The notes beneath the pieces are model-generated. The model was not told the origin of the DNA, searched no databases, and saw only the letters and a list, made by a program, of their open reading frames with translations. From positions 1 through 8,219 of the forward strand of contig JAQGMX010000495.1 of the NCBI GenBank assembly GCA_028292145.1: a stretch of DNA of 8,219 nt, written 5' to 3'. Positions within the stretch are counted from its first letter, which is position 1; every line of letters starts with the position of its first letter. Position numbers and translations under genes: made by a program. Of the stretch, positions 1 to 7,322 are shown in pieces. The DNA comes from Variovorax sp. Lineage in GTDB: Bacteria > Pseudomonadota > Gammaproteobacteria > Burkholderiales > Burkholderiaceae_C.

Positions 1-87
1 GCAGAGCATCCTTTCAACGCCGGGTTGATGCTGGAAGCGTTGGTGAGCGAGGCGCGAAGCGCCCTAAACTCGCCCGGTCGCCCATGA
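1..87 (+). CDS. holB: 3' end of probable DNA polymerase III subunit delta' (partial)
   Basis: An open frame enters from the left edge in frame 1 and ends at the TGA at 85-87. The visible 28 residues begin AEHPFNAGLMLEAL and end in a polar SPGRP tail. A short helix starting HPxNAxLxLEALL closes the clamp-loader delta' subunit (HolB), which helps load the beta sliding clamp during replication. The next gene is pilZ, and the order holB-pilZ-tatD is usual in beta- and some gammaproteobacteria, which supports the call. The stop overlaps the pilZ start in an ATGA arrangement, so translation is probably coupled. The assignment rests on a very short C-terminus plus context; the Walker A and zinc-binding parts lie outside the window. 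Confidence 0.7.
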   Translation, partial: AEHPFNAGLMLEALVSEARSALNSPGRP

Positions 88-458
88 ACACACCGATCTC
101 CAACAATCCTTCGCTTTCTCCGCGCCCCAGCGTGATTCAGCTGGCGATCAAGGAGAAGGGCGCTTTGTACGCCGCGTACATCCCGCTGTTTGCCGAAGGC
201 GGCATCTTCATCCCTACGTCGCGCGAGTACCGGCTGGGTGACGATGTCTACGTTCTTCTGACGCTGCCCGACGATCCGCAGCGCTATCCGGTGGCCGGCA
301 AGGTCGCGTGGATCACGCCGGCCCGTGCGGCTGGCAGCCGCGCTCCCGGTGTCGGTATCCGCTTTCCGGCTGACGAGAAATCCCGCCAGCTCAAGGCGCG
401 CATCGAAGAAGCACTCGGCGCCGCCATGGCCTCCGACCGACCGACCCAGACCATTTGA
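84..458 (+). CDS. pilZ: PilZ domain protein, type IV pilus assembly class
   Basis: This 124-residue protein is a single PilZ domain. Residues 17-95 follow the founding Pseudomonas PilZ closely as I remember it: VIQLAIKEKGALYAAYIP, then an EGGIFIPT turn at 38-45, LGDDVYVLLTLPD at 51-63, VAGKVAWITP at 70-79, and PGVGIRFP at 88-95. PilZ proteins of this class act in the cytoplasm in type IV pilus biogenesis and twitching motility. The RxxxR and (D/N)xSxxG motifs that bind cyclic di-GMP in canonical PilZ domains are absent, as in P. aeruginosa PilZ, so direct c-di-GMP binding is unlikely. The ATG at 84 overlaps the upstream TGA and has no strong Shine-Dalgarno, which fits translational coupling to holB. 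The C-terminal 25 residues are a polar helix and tail outside the domain. Confidence 0.9.
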   Translation: MNTPISNNPSLSPRPSVIQLAIKEKGALYAAYIPLFAEGGIFIPTSREYRLGDDVYVLLTLPDDPQRYPVAGKVAWITPARAAGSRAPGVGIRFPADEKSRQLKARIEEALGAAMASDRPTQTI

Positions 459-473
459 GTCACAGTCGGGGCT

Positions 474-520
474 CGACCGCGGTCGGTCTTCCTGACTTTA
501 TTGCGCCGCTCAGCCGGCGC
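474..520 (+). promoter_or_regulatory. Palindrome and hairpin between pilZ and tatD
   Basis: The 69-nt gap holds two inverted repeats. One is a perfect 12-bp palindrome, CGACCGCGGTCG, at 474-485. The other is a GCGCCG / CGGCGC stem at 503-508 and 515-520 with a CTCAGC loop, ending seven bases before the tatD ATG. Neither is followed by a T-run, so they are poor intrinsic terminators. The second could affect access to the tatD start, where no Shine-Dalgarno is evident. A regulatory role is inferred only from position; short palindromes also occur by chance in GC-rich DNA. Confidence 0.25.
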
Positions 521-527
521 GCAGCAC

Positions 528-1346
528 ATGTTCACAGATTCCCACTGTCACCTCACGTATCCCGAACTCGTCGACAACATCGATCGGGTTCGCGCCGCAA
601 TGGCCGAAGCGCAGGTCGACCGTGCGCTTTGCATCTGCACCACGCTGGAGGAATTCGATGCCGTTCAATCCTTGGCCGCGCGATTCGATAATTTCTGGGC
701 GAGCGTCGGCGTGCATCCGGATAACGAAGACATTGCCGAACCGAGCATCGACGATCTGGTGCGACGCTCCGCAATGCCCAAAGTCATAGCGATCGGCGAA
801 ACCGGTCTGGACTATTACCAGATGGCCGAGCGCAAAGGCGGCCGCACCATTGCGGACATGGAATGGCAGCGCGACCGGTTCCGCGTTCATATCCGTGCAG
901 CGCAGCAGGTGAAAAAGCCGCTGGTCATTCATACCCGCGATGCGTCGGCGGACACGCTGGCGATATTGAAGGAAGAGGGCGAAGACGGCCGACAGGGTTC
1001 TGTCGGCGGCGTTTTCCATTGCTTCACCGAAACTGCGGAAGTCGCGCGTGTGGCGCTCGACCTGGGTTTCTATATTTCTTTCTCGGGCATCCTGACTTTC
1101 AAGAAAGCCCAGGATATTCGCGATGTCGCCGCTTTCGTCCCGCTGGACCGCATGCTGATCGAGACGGACAGCCCGTTCCTCGCGCCGATTCCCTACCGCG
1201 GCAAGACGAACAGTCCGGCGTATGTGCCGTTCGTTGCCAAGCAGATTGCGGAGCTTCGCGGGATGTCCGTCGAAGCGGTCGCCGAGGCCACGAGCGCCAA
1301 TTTCGAAACCCTCTTTTCAGGCATTCAATGTTCATCCAATTCTTGA
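528..1346 (+). CDS. tatD: TatD family metal-dependent deoxyribonuclease
   Basis: This 272-residue protein has the full TatD/TIM-barrel amidohydrolase signature and the usual family length. Visible metal ligands and motifs are the N-terminal DSHCH (His6, His8), GETGLD with Glu91, PLVIHTRD with His135, GGVFHCF with His164, and IETDSP with Asp214. The family are divalent-metal-dependent cytoplasmic nucleases with 3'-5' exonuclease activity, tied to DNA repair and DNA turnover; the exact role here is not known. I chose ATG 528 because the family begins MF(V/T)DSHCHL directly at the first strand. An in-frame TTG at 501 would add nine residues without homology. There is no clear Shine-Dalgarno, and a short GC hairpin lies just upstream. 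The 3' end overlaps the next gene by 19 nt. Confidence 0.93.
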   Translation: MFTDSHCHLTYPELVDNIDRVRAAMAEAQVDRALCICTTLEEFDAVQSLAARFDNFWASVGVHPDNEDIAEPSIDDLVRRSAMPKVIAIGETGLDYYQMAERKGGRTIADMEWQRDRFRVHIRAAQQVKKPLVIHTRDASADTLAILKEEGEDGRQGSVGGVFHCFTETAEVARVALDLGFYISFSGILTFKKAQDIRDVAAFVPLDRMLIETDSPFLAPIPYRGKTNSPAYVPFVAKQIAELRGMSVEAVAEATSANFETLFSGIQCSSNS

Positions 1347-1963
1347 AGAAGTCGTCGTACCTTCTTGTTCTGGCTGCATCTTTCGCGGCGCATGCCGACA
1401 CGACAGTCGATTTCTTCCGGGCGGTCCGCGGCGACAACGCCAGCGGCGTCAGGAATCTGATCCAGCGCGGTTTCGACCCGAATACCCGCGATGACAAGGG
1501 CCAGACCGGCTTGCTGGTCGCACTGCGCGAACCGTCGCCGCGCGTCATCGACGCATTGCTGGCATCGCCGAAAACCAATGTCGAAGCGCGCAACGAGAAC
1601 GACGAAAGTCCACTCATGCTTGCCGCAATCAAAGGCCAGCAGGATCTGGTCGAGAAGCTAATCGCGCGGGATGCCGATATCAACAAACCCGGCTGGACGC
1701 CGCTGCATTACGCGGCGAGCAGCGGTCAGGTCGCGATCATGAAATTGCTGCTTGATAAATACGCGTTCATCGACGCACCGTCGCCCAATGGAACGACGCC
1801 GCTGATGATGGCTGCAATGTACGGTTCTGGTGCGAGCGTCAAATTGTTGCTCGATGAAGGTGCAGATACGGCGATGAAGAATCAGCAGGGCATGACGGCA
1901 TTGGATTTTGCAAAGCGCGGCAACCGGCCGGACGCTGTCGAATTGCTTTCGGCGCCTAAGTAG
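1328..1963 (+). CDS. Exported ankyrin-repeat protein
   Basis: This 211-residue protein starts at an ATG inside the tatD 3' end, preceded by a modest CAGG at 1318-1321. Residues 1-23 form a signal peptide: Lys7 and Lys8, a hydrophobic YLLVLAASFA stretch, and an AHA cleavage site before Asp24. The mature part consists of ankyrin repeats at roughly 27-56, 59-90 (degenerate), 93-120, 122-153, 156-187 and 189-211. The clearest are GWTPLHYAASSGQ and TTPLMMAAMYGSG. The loop before GWTPLHYAA is shorter than consensus. Ankyrin repeats bind other proteins, so a periplasmic or secreted binding role is inferred; there is no enzymatic motif. The 19-nt overlap implies co-expression with tatD. In-frame extension upstream to 863 is only a tatD shadow. 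Confidence 0.87.
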   Translation: MFIQFLKKSSYLLVLAASFAAHADTTVDFFRAVRGDNASGVRNLIQRGFDPNTRDDKGQTGLLVALREPSPRVIDALLASPKTNVEARNENDESPLMLAAIKGQQDLVEKLIARDADINKPGWTPLHYAASSGQVAIMKLLLDKYAFIDAPSPNGTTPLMMAAMYGSGASVKLLLDEGADTAMKNQQGMTALDFAKRGNRPDAVELLSAPK

Positions 1964-1973
1964 CCAGTCGCCG

Positions 1974-1991
1974 AGCGGGGATAAGCCCGCT
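1974..1991 (+). terminator. Short hairpin after the ankyrin gene, weak terminator candidate
   Basis: AGCGGG at 1974-1979 pairs perfectly with CCCGCT at 1986-1991 around a six-base GATAAG loop, beginning 11 nt after the ankyrin stop. The 3' flank (GAAACGTCTGG) is not T-rich, so it does not meet the usual rule for an intrinsic terminator. It may still stall polymerase or protect the 3' end of the upstream message. Confidence 0.25.
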
Positions 1992-2057
1992 GAAACGTCT
2001 GGTGTCTTTGTATATTGGTAATAAGTCGTTTGCGGCCCGTGCGGCAATCCATAGACT
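1990..2057 (+). promoter_or_regulatory. Candidate promoter elements for the ABC importer operon
   Basis: Two sigma70-like combinations can be read in the gap before the binding-protein gene. One has CTGAAA at 1990-1995 and TATATT at 2011-2016, a good -10 but a short 15-bp spacer. The other has TTGCGG at 2030-2035 and TAGACT at 2052-2057 with a 16-bp spacer. Neither is strong. This is the only gap of useful size before a 5.2-kb operon of different function, so a promoter is expected here, but which element is used is unknown. Confidence 0.3.
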
Positions 2058-2066
2058 TCTTTTATC
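2023..2066 (+). promoter_or_regulatory. Leader hairpin followed by pyrimidine-rich tract
   Basis: AAGTC at 2023-2027 can pair with GACTT at 2054-2058, and inside it TTGC at 2030-2033 with GCAA at 2044-2047, with an internal loop between the two stems. The 3' arm runs into CTTTTATC at 2059-2066. This has the layout of a weak terminator or attenuator. It sits so close to the binding-protein start that it would act on any transcript beginning upstream of 2023. The stems are short and interrupted, so this is a low-confidence structural suggestion. Confidence 0.2.
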
Positions 2067-2071
2067 TCTAC

Positions 2072-2075
2072 AAGG
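2072..2075 (+). promoter_or_regulatory. Ribosome binding site of the binding-protein gene
   Basis: AAGG lies six bases upstream of the ATG at 2082, a normal spacing. It supports this start, which also gives a complete signal peptide. Confidence 0.6.
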
Positions 2076-2081
2076 CTTTCC

Positions 2082-3671
2082 ATGATTCGCAAACTTCTGG
2101 TCACAACGATGCTGGCCGCTGGTCTTCTGCAAGCCGTCGCCGTGCAAGCCGAAACCATTCGCTGGGCGCGCAGTGCCGATCCCGCCACGCTCGATCCGCA
2201 TGCCGTCAACACCGGCACCAATTTCAATCTTTTGCACCAGTTGTATGAGCCGCTGCTGATCCGCACATACGACGGCAAGCTTCAGGGCGCCATCGCCACG
2301 TCGTGGACGTTGACCTCTGACCCGACCGTCTGGGAATTCAAGCTACGCCCCGGCGTCAAGTTCCATGACGGCACGCTTCTGACGGCCGATGACGTCGTCT
2401 TCTCCCTCAAACGCGCGCAGGCGCCGACTTCGCAGCTCAAATCGCTGCTGTCATCGGTCGACACGATCACCAAGGTCGATCCGCTCACCGTCCGCGTGAA
2501 GACCAAGGGCCCGAACCTGATCTTCCCGAACAATCTGACGAATCTGTTCATCATGAGCGAGGCCTGGTCCAAGGCCAACAAGGCGGAAACCTCGCAAGAC
2601 GTCGCGAACAAGACCGAGAACTTCGCTACCCGCAACGTGAACGGCACGGGCCCGTACACGCTGGCTTCGCGCGAAGTCGACACGCGCACCGTGCTCAAGC
2701 AGTTCCCGCAGTACTGGGGCCGCGGCCAGTTCCCGCTGGAAGTGACCGAGCTGGTCTACCTGCCGATCAAATCGCCGGCCACCCGCGTCGCGGCATTGCT
2801 TTCGGGCGAAGTCGACTTTCTGCAGGATCTGCCCGCGCAAGACGTCGCCCGCCTGAAGGCCGACAACCGTCTTCACATCACCGAAGGGCCGGAAAACCGC
2901 TCGATCTTCCTGGGCCTGAACGTCGGCGCGAAGGAACTGAAATACGGCGACGTGAAGGGCAAGAATCCGCTGTCGGACCCGAAGGTGCGCGAAGCCATGA
3001 ACCTCGCCATCGACCGCGACGCCATCAAGACGGCGGTCATGCGCGGCCAGTCGATTCCGTCGGGCATCATCGCGCCGCGTTTCGTGAACGGCTACGAGAA
3101 AGCATTTGCCGCCTACCCGAAGTCGAACGTCGCGCAGGCCAAGAAGCTGCTGGCCGACGCCGGCTACCCGAACGGTTTCGGGCTCACGCTGCACACGCCG
3201 AACGACCGCTATGTGAACGACGAAGCGATCAGCACCGCCATCTCCGGCTTCCTCGGCCGCATCGGCATCAAGACGACGGTCGTCGCGCGCCCGATCGCGC
3301 TGCACAGCACCGCCATCAACCAGGCCGACACCGACTTCTATCTGTTCGGCTGGGGCGTTCCGACCTACGACTCGGCGTACATCTTCGATTACCTCGTCCA
3401 CACACGCGGCAAGGACGGCCGCGGCCCGACCAACGCCACCGGCTACAGCAACCCGGACACCGACGCCAAGATCGTTTCGCTCGCTTCGGAAAGCGACAAG
3501 GGCAAGCGTGACGCCACCATCAAGGCGATCTGGCAGACGGTGCAGCAGGAGCGCTTCTACATTCCGCTGCACGACCAGGTGCTGACGTATGCATCGACGC
3601 CGAAGTTCGATATTCCGGTGAGCCCTGAAAACACACCGTTCTTCAAATTCGTGAAGGTCGTCAAGAAGTAA
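2082..3671 (+). CDS. ABC importer substrate-binding protein, family 5 (peptide/nickel/opine class)
   Basis: This 529-residue protein has the length of DppA/OppA-type cluster C binding proteins. Residues 1-23 are a signal peptide (Arg3, Lys4, a hydrophobic core, cleavage at VQA before Glu24). There is no lipobox cysteine, so the mature protein should be free in the periplasm. The SBP_bac_5 hallmarks are ATLDPH at 35-40, LYEPLL at 54-59, WEFKLRPGVKFHDG at 84-97 followed by LTADDVVFSLKRA at 100-112, VREAMNLAIDRDAI at 302-315, and GWGVPTYD at 423-430, in the region that faces ligand in DppA. The protein captures substrate and delivers it to the two permeases encoded next. The first permease begins seven bases after this stop. 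Peptides are the most likely ligands; glutathione, opines or other compounds are possible. No residue pattern I can read fixes the substrate. Confidence 0.95.
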   Translation: MIRKLLVTTMLAAGLLQAVAVQAETIRWARSADPATLDPHAVNTGTNFNLLHQLYEPLLIRTYDGKLQGAIATSWTLTSDPTVWEFKLRPGVKFHDGTLLTADDVVFSLKRAQAPTSQLKSLLSSVDTITKVDPLTVRVKTKGPNLIFPNNLTNLFIMSEAWSKANKAETSQDVANKTENFATRNVNGTGPYTLASREVDTRTVLKQFPQYWGRGQFPLEVTELVYLPIKSPATRVAALLSGEVDFLQDLPAQDVARLKADNRLHITEGPENRSIFLGLNVGAKELKYGDVKGKNPLSDPKVREAMNLAIDRDAIKTAVMRGQSIPSGIIAPRFVNGYEKAFAAYPKSNVAQAKKLLADAGYPNGFGLTLHTPNDRYVNDEAISTAISGFLGRIGIKTTVVARPIALHSTAINQADTDFYLFGWGVPTYDSAYIFDYLVHTRGKDGRGPTNATGYSNPDTDAKIVSLASESDKGKRDATIKAIWQTVQQERFYIPLHDQVLTYASTPKFDIPVSPENTPFFKFVKVVKK

Positions 3672-3678
3672 GCGGCGG

Positions 3679-4644
3679 ATGCTGGTTCATCTGTTGCGCC
3701 GGCTCGGCCAGTCCGTGCTGGTGCTGCTGGCGGTTTCGTTCATCTCGTTCCTGGTCTTTCGCCACATCGGCGATCCGACGATCAGCCTGCTGGGCGAAGA
3801 CGCGACCATCGCCGACCGCACGGCGCTGATTTCGCAGCTTGGCTTCGACCGGCCAGTGCCGGAGCAGTACGTGCGCTATCTCGGCAACGTGCTGCAGGGC
3901 GACCTGGGCGTGTCGTACCGGCTCAAGCGGCCGGTGGCGGAACTGATCGCCGAACGGCTGCCGGCCACGCTGGAACTGGCGCTTGTCGCGGCCGTGTTCG
4001 CTGTCACGGGCGGCGTCGCGCTAGGCGTCTACACGGCGATCAGGCGCGACAGCGCGGTGAGCCGGGCGATCATGACGGTGTCGCTGGTCGGCGTTTCGCT
4101 GCCGACTTTCCTGATCGGCATCGGGCTGATCTACCTTTTCGCGGTCGAATTGCGCTGGCTGCCGTCCTTCGGGCGCGGAGAAACGGTGCAGCTCGGCGCC
4201 TGGAACACCGGCCTGCTCACCGCGTCCGGCTGGGCCTCGCTGATATTGCCCGCACTCACGCTCGGCCTCTACAAGCTGACGCTGATCATGCGGCTGGTGC
4301 GCGCCGAGATGCTCGAAGTCCTGCGTTCCGACTACATTCGCTTCGGCCGCGCGCGCGGACTGCGCGAGCGCGACCTCCATTTCGGCCACGCGCTGCGCAA
4401 CACGCTGATTCCGGTCATCACCATCACCGGCTTGCAGATCGGTTCGCTGATCGCGTTTGCCATCGTGACGGAGACGGTGTTTCAGTGGCCGGGCGTCGGG
4501 CTGCTGTTCATCTCCTCGATCCAGGGCGTCGACGTGCCTGTCGTGGCTGCGTACCTGATGCTGATCGCGCTGCTGTACGTCACGATCAATCTGGTGGTGG
4601 ACCTGCTCTATGTGCTGGTCGACCCACGGCTGCGCAAATCATGA
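3679..4644 (+). CDS. ABC importer permease, DppB/OppB/GsiC type
   Basis: This 321-residue inner-membrane protein carries the N-terminal features of the DppB class: LLRRLGQSVLVLLAVSFISFLVF as first membrane segment (about 5-28), QLGFDRPVPEQYVRYLGNVLQGDLGVSY at 53-80, then further membrane segments near 98-118, 133-155, 184-205, 248-268 and 288-312. The EAA loop that docks on the ATPase is visible at about 210-245, with YIRFGRARGL at 219-228 and LRNTLIP at 239-245. It forms half of the transport channel with the next permease. Only seven bases separate it from the binding-protein stop, and its own TGA overlaps the next ATG (ATGA at 4641-4644), so it is co-translated within the operon. Membrane boundaries are read by eye. 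Confidence 0.95.
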   Translation: MLVHLLRRLGQSVLVLLAVSFISFLVFRHIGDPTISLLGEDATIADRTALISQLGFDRPVPEQYVRYLGNVLQGDLGVSYRLKRPVAELIAERLPATLELALVAAVFAVTGGVALGVYTAIRRDSAVSRAIMTVSLVGVSLPTFLIGIGLIYLFAVELRWLPSFGRGETVQLGAWNTGLLTASGWASLILPALTLGLYKLTLIMRLVRAEMLEVLRSDYIRFGRARGLRERDLHFGHALRNTLIPVITITGLQIGSLIAFAIVTETVFQWPGVGLLFISSIQGVDVPVVAAYLMLIALLYVTINLVVDLLYVLVDPRLRKS

Positions 4645-5573
4645 ACACTTCTTCTCAACGCTGGCGCAACTCGGATTCGCCTGTGCTGCGCGCGTTCGCC
4701 CGTTCGCGCACCGTGCAGATCGCGGCGTTCCTGCTGCTGCTGATCGCCGTCGCTTCGATCTTCGCGCCGTGGATCGCGCGGCAGAATCCGTTCGATCCGG
4801 CCAATCTCGACCTGATCGACGCCTTCACCCCGCCGTGGAGCGAAGGCGTGACCGGCGCTTTCTACCCGCTCGGCGCCGACGACCAGGGCCGCGACGTGTT
4901 CTCGGCCATCCTGTACGGCCTGCGCATGTCGATGCTGGTCGGCGTGTCCGCCATCGCGCTGTCGCTGGCCATCGGCGTGCCGCTCGGGCTGGCCGCCGGT
5001 TATGTGGCCGGTGGTGCGGGCGGCTGGTTCGACACGCTGGTGATGCGGATCGCCGATGTCCAGCTGACTTTTCCGGTGCTGCTCGTCGCGCTGTTGATCT
5101 TCGGCATCGCGCGCGGCTTGCTGCCGGCCGGGTACCGCGACGACATGGCGGTCTACGTGATCGTCCTTGCCATCGGCCTTTCGGACTGGGTGCAATACGC
5201 GCGCACGGTGCGCGGCGCCGTGCTGGTCGAGAAGCACAAGGATTACGTCGCCGCGGCGCAGATCATCGGCCGCTCGCCGACTGCGATCCTCCGGCACCAC
5301 ATCCTGCCCAACCTGATGGCGCCGGTGCTGGTGATCGCGGCGATCAGCTTCGCGCTGGCCATCGTGGCCGAGTCGACGCTGTCGTACCTGGGCGTCGGAC
5401 TGCCGCCGACGCAGCCGTCGCTCGGCACGCTGATCCGCATCGGGCAAGGTTTCCTGTTCTCGGGCGAGTGGTGGATTCTTCTTTTTCCCGGGCTGGTGCT
5501 GCTGGCGCTCGCGCTGTCGGTCAACCTCGTCGCCGACTGGCTGCGCGACGCCCTGAATCCAAAACTCCAATGA
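4641..5573 (+). CDS. ABC importer permease, DppC/OppC/GsiD type
   Basis: This 310-residue permease pairs with the preceding one. The start at 4641 is fixed by the ATGA overlap; the frame stays open upstream to 4485, but that part reads against the first permease gene. Residues 1-23 are a cytoplasmic lead, the first membrane segment is about 24-46, and an OppC-type periplasmic stretch ends in PLGADDQGRDVFS at 76-88. Membrane segments follow near 96-124, 143-160, 170-185, 226-246 and 277-298. The EAA loop is DYVAAAQIIGRSPTAILRHH with LPN at 222-224. TLSYLGVGLPPTQPSLG at 246-262 is the typical late DppC motif. The TGA overlaps the ATPase ATG at 5570-5573. Confidence 0.95.
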   Translation: MNTSSQRWRNSDSPVLRAFARSRTVQIAAFLLLLIAVASIFAPWIARQNPFDPANLDLIDAFTPPWSEGVTGAFYPLGADDQGRDVFSAILYGLRMSMLVGVSAIALSLAIGVPLGLAAGYVAGGAGGWFDTLVMRIADVQLTFPVLLVALLIFGIARGLLPAGYRDDMAVYVIVLAIGLSDWVQYARTVRGAVLVEKHKDYVAAAQIIGRSPTAILRHHILPNLMAPVLVIAAISFALAIVAESTLSYLGVGLPPTQPSLGTLIRIGQGFLFSGEWWILLFPGLVLLALALSVNLVADWLRDALNPKLQ

Positions 5574-7300
5574 GCACGTCAGATAACAAGCCCGTGCTCA
5601 GCGTCCGCGACCTGAGCGTCGAATTCGACACGCATCGCGGCACCGTGCGCGTGCTGGACGGCGTTTCCTTCGACATCGCGCCGGGAGAAATACTCGGCGT
5701 GGTCGGCGAATCCGGCGCGGGGAAGTCGATGACCGGCGCTGCCGTCATCGGCCTCATCGATCCGCCCGGTCGCATCGCGAGCGGCTCGGTCGAACTGCAC
5801 GGCGAACGCATCGACACGCTGCGCGGCGAAGACATGCGGCGCATCCGCGGACGCCATATCGGCAGCGTTTTCCAGGATCCGCTGACCAGCCTGAACCCGG
5901 TCTACACGATCGGGCGGCACCTGGTCGAAACCATCCGCACGCATCTGCCGGTGACGGAGCAGGAAGCGCGGCGGCGTGCGCTCGCGTTGCTGGCGGACGT
6001 GGAAATCCCCGATCCCGCGACCCGCCTCGACCAGTACCCGCACCAGTTTTCCGGCGGTATGCGCCAGCGCGTGGCGATTGCGCTGGCGTTGTGCGCCGAG
6101 CCCGAACTGCTGATCGCCGACGAACCGACGACCGCGCTCGACGTTTCGGTGCAGGCGCAGGTGATCCGCGTGTTCCGCCGCGTCTGCCGCGAGCGCGGAA
6201 CGGCTGCGATGCTCATCACCCACGACATGGGCGTGATCGCGCAGGCCGCAGACCGCGTCATGGTGATGTACCGGGGCCGCGTGCTCGAAACCGGTCCGGT
6301 GCGCGAGGTGCTCGACCATCCGCGCGAGCCGTACACGCGAGCGCTGATGGCCGCGATTCCGTCGGTGCATCGGCGGCTGCATCGGTTGCCGGTGCCGGAG
6401 ATCGGCGCCGACATCGCAACTGACGCAGCGCTGCCGCCGGCGGTTGCCGAGGCGGCGGTGAAGGAAAGTGGCGCCGCTGCCGCGCTGGCGGCTCCGCTGA
6501 TTCAGGTCCAGGGACTCGCGCGCGAGTTTGACCTGTCGGCCGGCTGGCTGGTCCGCACGCTGGCCCGGCAACCGAAAAAGGTATTGCGCGCCGTCGACGA
6601 CGTGCATTTCGACATCGTGCGCGGCACGACCTTCGGGCTGGTCGGCGAATCCGGATCGGGCAAATCGACCGTGGCGCGGATGATCGCCGGCCTGACGAAG
6701 CCGACGGCCGGACGGGTGCTGTTCGACGGCATCGACCGCTGGGGAGGCACGGCGGAGACGGCTGCGCTGCGCCGGCGCTTCCAGATGATTTTTCAGCATC
6801 CGTATGCGAGCCTGAATCCGCGCTGGCGCGTCGACCGGCTGATCGCGGAGCCGGTCGAGGTGCTGGGTTTGGCAGGAAGCACCGAAGAAACCGCAGCGCG
6901 GGTCGCCGAAGCGCTGCGCCGCGTGCGCATGTCTCCGGACGACGGGCGCAAGTATCCGCATCAGTTCTCGGGCGGACAACGGCAGCGCATCGCCATCGCA
7001 CGGGCGCTGGCGAGCCAGCCGGAATTCATCGTCTGCGACGAGCCAACCTCGTCGCTGGACGTGTCGGTGCAGGCGCAGGTCTTGAACCTGATGCGCGATC
7101 TGCAGGACGAGTTCGGGCTGACCTACTTGCTGATCAGCCATAACCTGGCGGTGATCCGGCACATGTGCGATCACGTCGGTGTGATGCAGCGCGGGCGGCT
7201 GGTGGAGCAGGGGGATGCGGAAGTGGTGCTGGATGCGCCGCAGCATGCGTATACGCGGGAGTTGATGGCGGCGGTGCCCGATCCGCGGCAGCGCGCCTAG
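5570..7300 (+). CDS. Fused double ABC ATPase of the importer (DppD-DppF / GsiA / YejF type)
   Basis: This 576-residue protein contains two complete nucleotide-binding domains, so one chain replaces the separate D and F ATPases of the classic dipeptide system. Domain 1 (about 9-265) has Walker A GESGAGKS 46-53, Q-loop Gln102, signature SGGMRQR 161-167, Walker B LLIADE 180-185 with catalytic Glu185, and H-loop His218. Domain 2 (about 311-576) has Walker A GESGSGKS 359-366, Gln409, SGGQRQR 467-473, FIVCDE 486-491 with Glu491, and His524. Both domains end in the oligopeptide-transporter helix (EPYTRALMAAIP 253-264, HAYTRELMAAVP 559-570). An alanine-rich linker, about 281-310, joins them. All key residues are intact, so both sites should hydrolyse ATP. 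The ATG overlaps the permease stop; open frame upstream to 4610 is a shadow. Confidence 0.96.
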   Translation: MSTSDNKPVLSVRDLSVEFDTHRGTVRVLDGVSFDIAPGEILGVVGESGAGKSMTGAAVIGLIDPPGRIASGSVELHGERIDTLRGEDMRRIRGRHIGSVFQDPLTSLNPVYTIGRHLVETIRTHLPVTEQEARRRALALLADVEIPDPATRLDQYPHQFSGGMRQRVAIALALCAEPELLIADEPTTALDVSVQAQVIRVFRRVCRERGTAAMLITHDMGVIAQAADRVMVMYRGRVLETGPVREVLDHPREPYTRALMAAIPSVHRRLHRLPVPEIGADIATDAALPPAVAEAAVKESGAAAALAAPLIQVQGLAREFDLSAGWLVRTLARQPKKVLRAVDDVHFDIVRGTTFGLVGESGSGKSTVARMIAGLTKPTAGRVLFDGIDRWGGTAETAALRRRFQMIFQHPYASLNPRWRVDRLIAEPVEVLGLAGSTEETAARVAEALRRVRMSPDDGRKYPHQFSGGQRQRIAIARALASQPEFIVCDEPTSSLDVSVQAQVLNLMRDLQDEFGLTYLLISHNLAVIRHMCDHVGVMQRGRLVEQGDAEVVLDAPQHAYTRELMAAVPDPRQRA

Positions 7301-7322
7301 CGAGTATCAGAGCAGTCGAAAC

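Noticed and set aside
501..527. Nine-residue N-terminal extension of TatD from a TTG
   Set aside because: TatD proteins begin directly at the DSHCH strand, and no Shine-Dalgarno precedes the TTG.
863..1327. In-frame upstream extension of the ankyrin protein
   Set aside because: This part reads through tatD in another frame. A signal peptide beginning at the ATG at 1328 shows the true start.
2451..3572. Minus-strand open frame of 373 codons opposite the binding-protein gene
   Set aside because: It is a shadow of the binding-protein codons, with a repetitive Val/Arg/Asp-rich product and no start signals.
5579..7246. Long minus-strand open frame of 555 codons opposite the ATPase gene
   Set aside because: It is antisense to an unmistakable ATPase in very GC-rich DNA. 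The product is His-, Arg- and Gln-rich with no domain, typical of mirror frames at high third-position GC.
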